From Hippopus hippopus (lineage: Eukaryota; Mollusca; Bivalvia; Cardiida; Cardiidae): a DNA stretch of 64,000 nucleotides. The stretch covers positions 70,679,345 through 70,743,344 of the forward strand of contig OX328096.1 in assembly GCA_946811185.2 (NCBI GenBank). The letters run 5' to 3'. The translations under genes were made by a program, and so were the position numbers. Positions 43,401-49,400 of the stretch are shown piece by piece; the stretch's first letter is position 1; every line of letters starts with the position of its first letter. Under the pieces are notes generated by a model. The model saw only the letters and a list, made by a program, of their open reading frames with translations. It ran no database searches and was not told the origin of the DNA.

Positions 43401-46400
43401 GAAAACTATGTATTAGCTGTTTTTTGATGCTACCTTTGAACTTTTATGATCAAAGACATATGTTGAATAATCTATATTTTGTTTGTGGAGGGGGGGGGGG
43501 GGGAGAGGGGGGAGGGAGGGGGAGGGGGAGAGAGAGAGAGAGATGTAAAACTATAAACAGTTATCAAACCTATAAGAAATGATGATAGATAAAAATTGTT
43601 TTAATGAAGAGAACCTAACTGTATATAAGTTCAAGTAAGAAAGTCAACCCAATCAACCTCTTCAGTTAACCAGCAATAATGTCCTTTAAATTATGATTAA
43701 ATAAACAAGAGGGCCATGATGGCCCTGTATCGCTCCACTGGCTATTAAGTAAAAACACTACAAGCCAAACATTACAATATTCAGCAAATTGATTTCAAAT
43801 TGAGGACATGCAAACATTTTTCTATCTAATCCTACGAGAAAGTTGTGATCCATGGGCAAAGCCAATTTTGATCGCAAAGCTATAATTATTTGAATCCTGG
43901 TGGAGGTCCACAATATAAAGCCAGTGGAGCTAAAAAACTTGTCTAGCACCAATCATGTATCACTGCAGCTTGATAATCAAGGGAGGTAAATAGTAACGAA
44001 CTTTATCTTTCATAAAAAGAGTTATTTCCCTTGATTAATGTTTAAAATGAAGTGACAATATTTTGAAGCCCATGTTACACTTGCGATCCCTGGAATGAAG
44101 GCAATTTTGACCCCAGACCTACAATATGAAACTAGAATGTGTGGTTATAAACAAAAAGATTTTTTAATCTTGCCCAATAAAAAGTCATGTAAAACAAGTT
44201 TGCTGAATAAAAGGCCCTGTAAAATATGTGATCCATGACACAGGTTTATCAAGTTTTCACTATAAAAGCCAATGTAAAACTTGTGACCCCTGGTGTGGAG
44301 TCAAACTTGACCCCCAAAGTTAAGATTTGGGCCCTCTTGGTAGAGGCCTATTATATAAAGTTACATGCAAAATTTGGTAGCCCTAGGCCTAAATATGGCT
44401 ATGTACAAGTAGATTATTAAAGTTTCCTTATATAAGACCATGTAGAACTTGTGACCTCCTGGGGTGGGGCTACATTTGACCCCCTGGGCTATAATTTGGG
44501 CACCCTTGATAGAGACCCCCTAGATAAAGCTAAATGCAAAATTTGATAGCCCTAGCCCTTATAGCTAGATGCGAAAGATTTTCCTATATAAGCCCGCCTA
44601 TGTAAAACATGTTACCCCCCGGGGCAAAGTCAAATTTGACCCTCGGCTATAATTTGGACACCCTTGGTACAGGTCCACTAGATAAAGCTACATGCCAAAT
44701 TTGGTCGCCCTAGGCCCCATGGCTAGGTCAAAGAAGAATTTTAAAGTTCTCCCTATATAAGCCCATGTAAAACTTGTTATATAAGCCCATGTAAAACTTG
44801 TTACCCCCGGGCAGGGCCTAATTTGACCCCAGGGCTATAATTTGAACAATCTTGGCAGAGGTCCAATAGATAAAGCTACATGCCAAATTTGGTAGCTCTA
44901 GGCCCTATGGCTAGGTAGAAGAGGAATTTTAAAGTTCTCCCTAAATAAGCCCATGTAAAACTTGTGACCCCCGGGGCGGGGTTAATTTTGACCCCAGGGC
45001 TATAAATTGAAGAAACTTGGTAGAGGTCCACTAGATAAAGCTACATGCCAAATTTGGTAGCCCTTGGCCTTACGGTTTCAGACAAGAAGATTTTCAAAAT
45101 TTTTCAGTTTTGTTGCCATGGTAACCAGAGTTTTTGAAGGAATTAAATTCTTTCAAGAAATTCTGAAGAGGACCATGGCAGGATCATTTCTGTGAAGTTT
45201 CATCAAAATTGGATGGGTAGTTTCAGAGAAGAAGACGTTTTAAAAAAAAGTTAACGCACGGACGGACGGACGCACGGACGGACGGACGGACGCACGACGG
45301 ACAACAGGCCATGACATAAGCCCGCTGGCCTTCGGCCAGTGGAGCTAAAAAGGACCTTATTGATAAAAACTACAATGCTGATGATAATATTTAATATACC
45401 TTCATGTTCAGGATGTAGGAGGAAAGCTTTCAAGACTAATTCAAAAACAGGACTGGTTTGTAAGCCAGTGATTTAATCGACCCAATCAACCACTTCAATC
45501 GACCAATATTGACCGGTTATAACCAGTTAAAACCGCCGTCCCGGTCAATACTGATATTGACCGTCTTTTTGCCAACCTTAGTTACTGGTAGGCAGCCATT
45601 GGGTAAGGTCGGTCAGTTAACCTTGAAACACAGGTTTTTTTTTTTTCTGGCCTTATGAAAATCATACCCAGTCTGAGAAAATGAAACAGTCAGTCGGACT
45701 GGACCATTTATGACTGACTCTCCAATACTTAAGTCCATTTACTGTGAAAATTTGCACCATAGCGAGGAAATAAAATGCTTAGTCAGACTGGTCTGTTTAA
45801 AACTCGTTCTCAAATCAGAATGACAGGTTTGACACAGCAAACAAGATCTCTCTTAGAATAAAAAGTAAATACTGGAAAAAAGGAAACGTCTAGGTCTATC
45901 TCTGATTTCAGAGTTGAAACAAAGATCTTGTAATTTCTTATTCAGTTCACAACATGTTAATAGCTTTCATTTTTACGAGCCTACCACTGCGTTGATCAAA
46001 TTTTGTCAGTGAAATTCCTTTTAACTTCCTTTGTTTATCTTATTGATGCTGGATATTGGCAGACTTAGTACAGGTAAATGTCCCCAAAGGCGATGTTACT
46101 TTCTGACTGGTCACCTCTGGATACAGGGACAATCAAGACAAAATCAGTTGAAAGCTCTGCACAGATTTTGTGCACAAGTTTGAACTCTTATAATTTCGCA
46201 AATAGAGCACAAAACTATGAGTTAAACATACCTGTTGCTTGCGTATTTAATAACCCTTCGTTTGAAATACAAATATTTTCAATTTAAATGCTGAACATAA
46301 GAGAAAACCGTGCATTTCATCTGTTACTCAAGTTGTTTGCGTTCCCGAAAACAAACAAAATGGCCGCTACGCACTATGAATTTCATCAGTTCTGAGATTT

Positions 46401-49400
46401 ACATGTTATAAACGACTTCTACAAACTCTTCACGTAATGAAGGGTTTAATAATTTGTCTTTGGTCATGTTTTTTTACTAAAAGTTAATTGTATTTCGCTG
46501 CAATACATATTAAACCGACGAAACAGAAAGTCAGTATAGCGCTCTATCTTTGCTACCGGAAAATTTACTATGGACTTGAGATGGTATGCTGTACAGTAAT
46601 TGTCCAAATATGAAAAAAATCACCGTAGCATCTCATAATCAGGGTTCCCGCTGGACTTCACATTTGGCGCCATTTGGGATAGATTTTTAAATGTGGCGCA
46701 AGAAAATGCCGATTGGTGAAAATGACTGGCGCCGATATTTCTCATATATCTGGATGACGTACATTTTGATATTGGTCCCCTTCACCGCAGTGCGTGGAGG
46801 CGTTACAGCCAATTTCATCGATAAAGTTGAAATAAATCAGCAGGAATAAACTACGGCATCGACGTAATCCAAATTACTTCATAAATCGATGTCATTTACA
46901 CCTGACTATCCGAATATACATACACTTTCGAAAACATAAACTTCCGGCTACTCGTCAGTTAACTTGGAAAAACTGTAAGAAAGTGAAAGTATTGAAGTCC
47001 AGTGTCCCATATAAACCATGAATGTTACTAAATGTCAAAATGACTCATAATCGCAGGTAAAATCGATAGATTCTGTATTTAATTAATATACAGCTGGTTT
47101 ACGAAATGCCGACCATGTCGGCACAGACTAAAACCCAGACGGTTATGTTATCATTGTCCTCAAAATTTTCTAGGTCGTTTTTCCTGCATTAACCCTTTAC
47201 CATACGGCAAAATATCAGACCTATCCTAATTGAAAGCATTTCCAGACAACAATGTCAAAGTAGCTCAAATGACCAAATTTTTCTTTGATAGGTTAGAAAA
47301 CTTTGCGGGAAAAGGAGAAAATGCTGGTTACCAGCATTTTCTCCTTTTCCCACAATGTTTTCAAAAGGCTTCTTTCTCAGAGCCGTTTAAAGTCGTCATT
47401 GTGTAGTAACGGGTTAATCGCCCACCTTTCTAAAAACTTGTTTGGTTTTTAACATTTTAACTTCTGTATATTTCAAAATGTAAATAGTCCCCTCATGAAA
47501 TTTTTTTTTCTAGATTTTGAAATTTCTCTAAATGATAAATTCCTACTTTTGTTATAATTTTTCTTTTATTGACTTTGTTGTTTGGTTTGTACCAATTTAA
47601 CTTCTATCTGTTTCATAAAAGTCTCTCTTTAAAACTTTGTTACAATAGGAGAGATGGTTATCAATGACCTAGTTCTGCTTTTGTCACAGTGATTTTACAA
47701 ACATTAATGACAGATCTACTTAAACTTAACCCTTTACCAAACAATCCCTGATTTTTACGACCCAGAGGAAGAAGCCTGCTGAAAACATTGAGGGAAAAGG
47801 AGAAAATGCTGGTAACCAGCATTTTCTCCTTTTCCCACAATGTTTTCTACTCTTCTAAAGTCAAGTTTTAATTTTTTTTGTCATCTGCAAATGCTTTCAA
47901 TTTGGACAAGTCTAAAATTTTGTCGTTTGGTAAAGAGTTAATACATAATGATTTTTCATTGTTAACAAAACTAATTTTTGGAATATATTCACACAATAAA
48001 CATAGATACAAGTAATTAAATCCTAGGTTGGCGTTACGGATCGCCAAAATCGCCATTGGCGATTTAATTTTACCGCTGGCGACTATAATCGCCAAAAGAA
48101 CTGATATTGGCAATGGTTAAAAATGTGATGAGATAAAATTGCCAACAGTGAACATCTGATCAGTTTTCTATATTGAACACCTCCTAAACTGTGAAATCGG
48201 CACGCATCAACTTGATTATCATATATACCGGGTATCCTAAGCTGGTAACCCTTGTATCTCCCTTAACCCTTTACCAAACGACAAAATTTTAGACTGGTCC
48301 AAATTGAGAGCATTTGCAGACGACATATCAAATGTAGCTGAAATGATGTTAATTGTCAGTGAAACTGTAGAAAACCTTGTGGGAAAAGGAGAAAATGCTG
48401 GTTACAAGCATTTTCTTCTTTTCCCACAAGGTTTTCAAAAGGCTCCTTCTTCAGGGTCGTTAAAACCAGGGATTGTTTGGTAAAGGGTTAACTATCCGAT
48501 AGACGAAGATCCGATTTCCCATTGCCAGTTATCGGGTAGCTCGTTCTATAAATAGATTACATGAACAATCGCAACTTTTTGGACGCAATGGGGCTGAACA
48601 AATTAATGGAGTCATTTGTCAAGTAAATTTGACAACATCGATTATAAATGTTTTTTTTTTCTGAAATACTTGACCTTTTAAGCTTTATGTGACTTTATTG
48701 GATTCTTTTCCAGAGAAACTTTTTTTTTTCATAAAAAGTAATGGATGCTAGATCCATATTTCGCCAAATGAGAAATATTGTTGCCAGATAATTTTTGGCG
48801 ATCGGCAGTTTCAAGAAAGGCTAAGTGTGGAACGATATTTCTTGAATCATTTGAAAGACAAAACAGATACTGTCAGTACATGTATTTTGTGATGTATTTT
48901 AAAAATTGGATCATACATATCTCTTGCAATGCATGATCCAATTTTTACAAGCATTTTCTCCTTTTCCCACAAGGTTTTCAAAAGGCTTCTTCCTCTGGGT
49001 CGTTAAAACCAGGGATTGTTTGGTAAAGGGTTAACTATCCGATAGACGAAGATCCGATTTCCCATTGCCAGTTATCGGGTAGCTCGTTCTATAAATAGAT
49101 TACATGAACAATCGCAACTTTTTGGACGCAATGGGGCTGAACGAATTAATGGAGTCGTTTGTCAAGTAAATTTGACAACATCGATTATAAATTTTTTTTT
49201 TTCTGAAATACTTGACCTTTTAAGCTTTATGTGACTTTATTGGATTCTTTTCCAGAGAAACTTTTTTTTTTCATAAAAAGTAATGGATGCTAGATCCATA
49301 TTTCGCCAAATGAGAAATATTGTTGCCAGATATTTTTTGGCGATTGGCAGTTTCAAGAAAGGCTAAGTGTGGAACGATATTTCTTGAATCATTTGAAAGA

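Larger units (their letters stand above)
42670..45580. mobile_element. hAT-like non-autonomous element with 8-bp duplication
   Basis: Left CAAGGTTGGGCGGTCG, right GCCAACCTTA, flanked by GTTACTGG (42662-42669 and 45581-45588). Subterminal motifs AACTGGTTAAAACCGCC and ACCAGTTAAAACCGCC occur at both ends. Contains a G-rich run and a pearl-like element. Confidence 0.72.
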
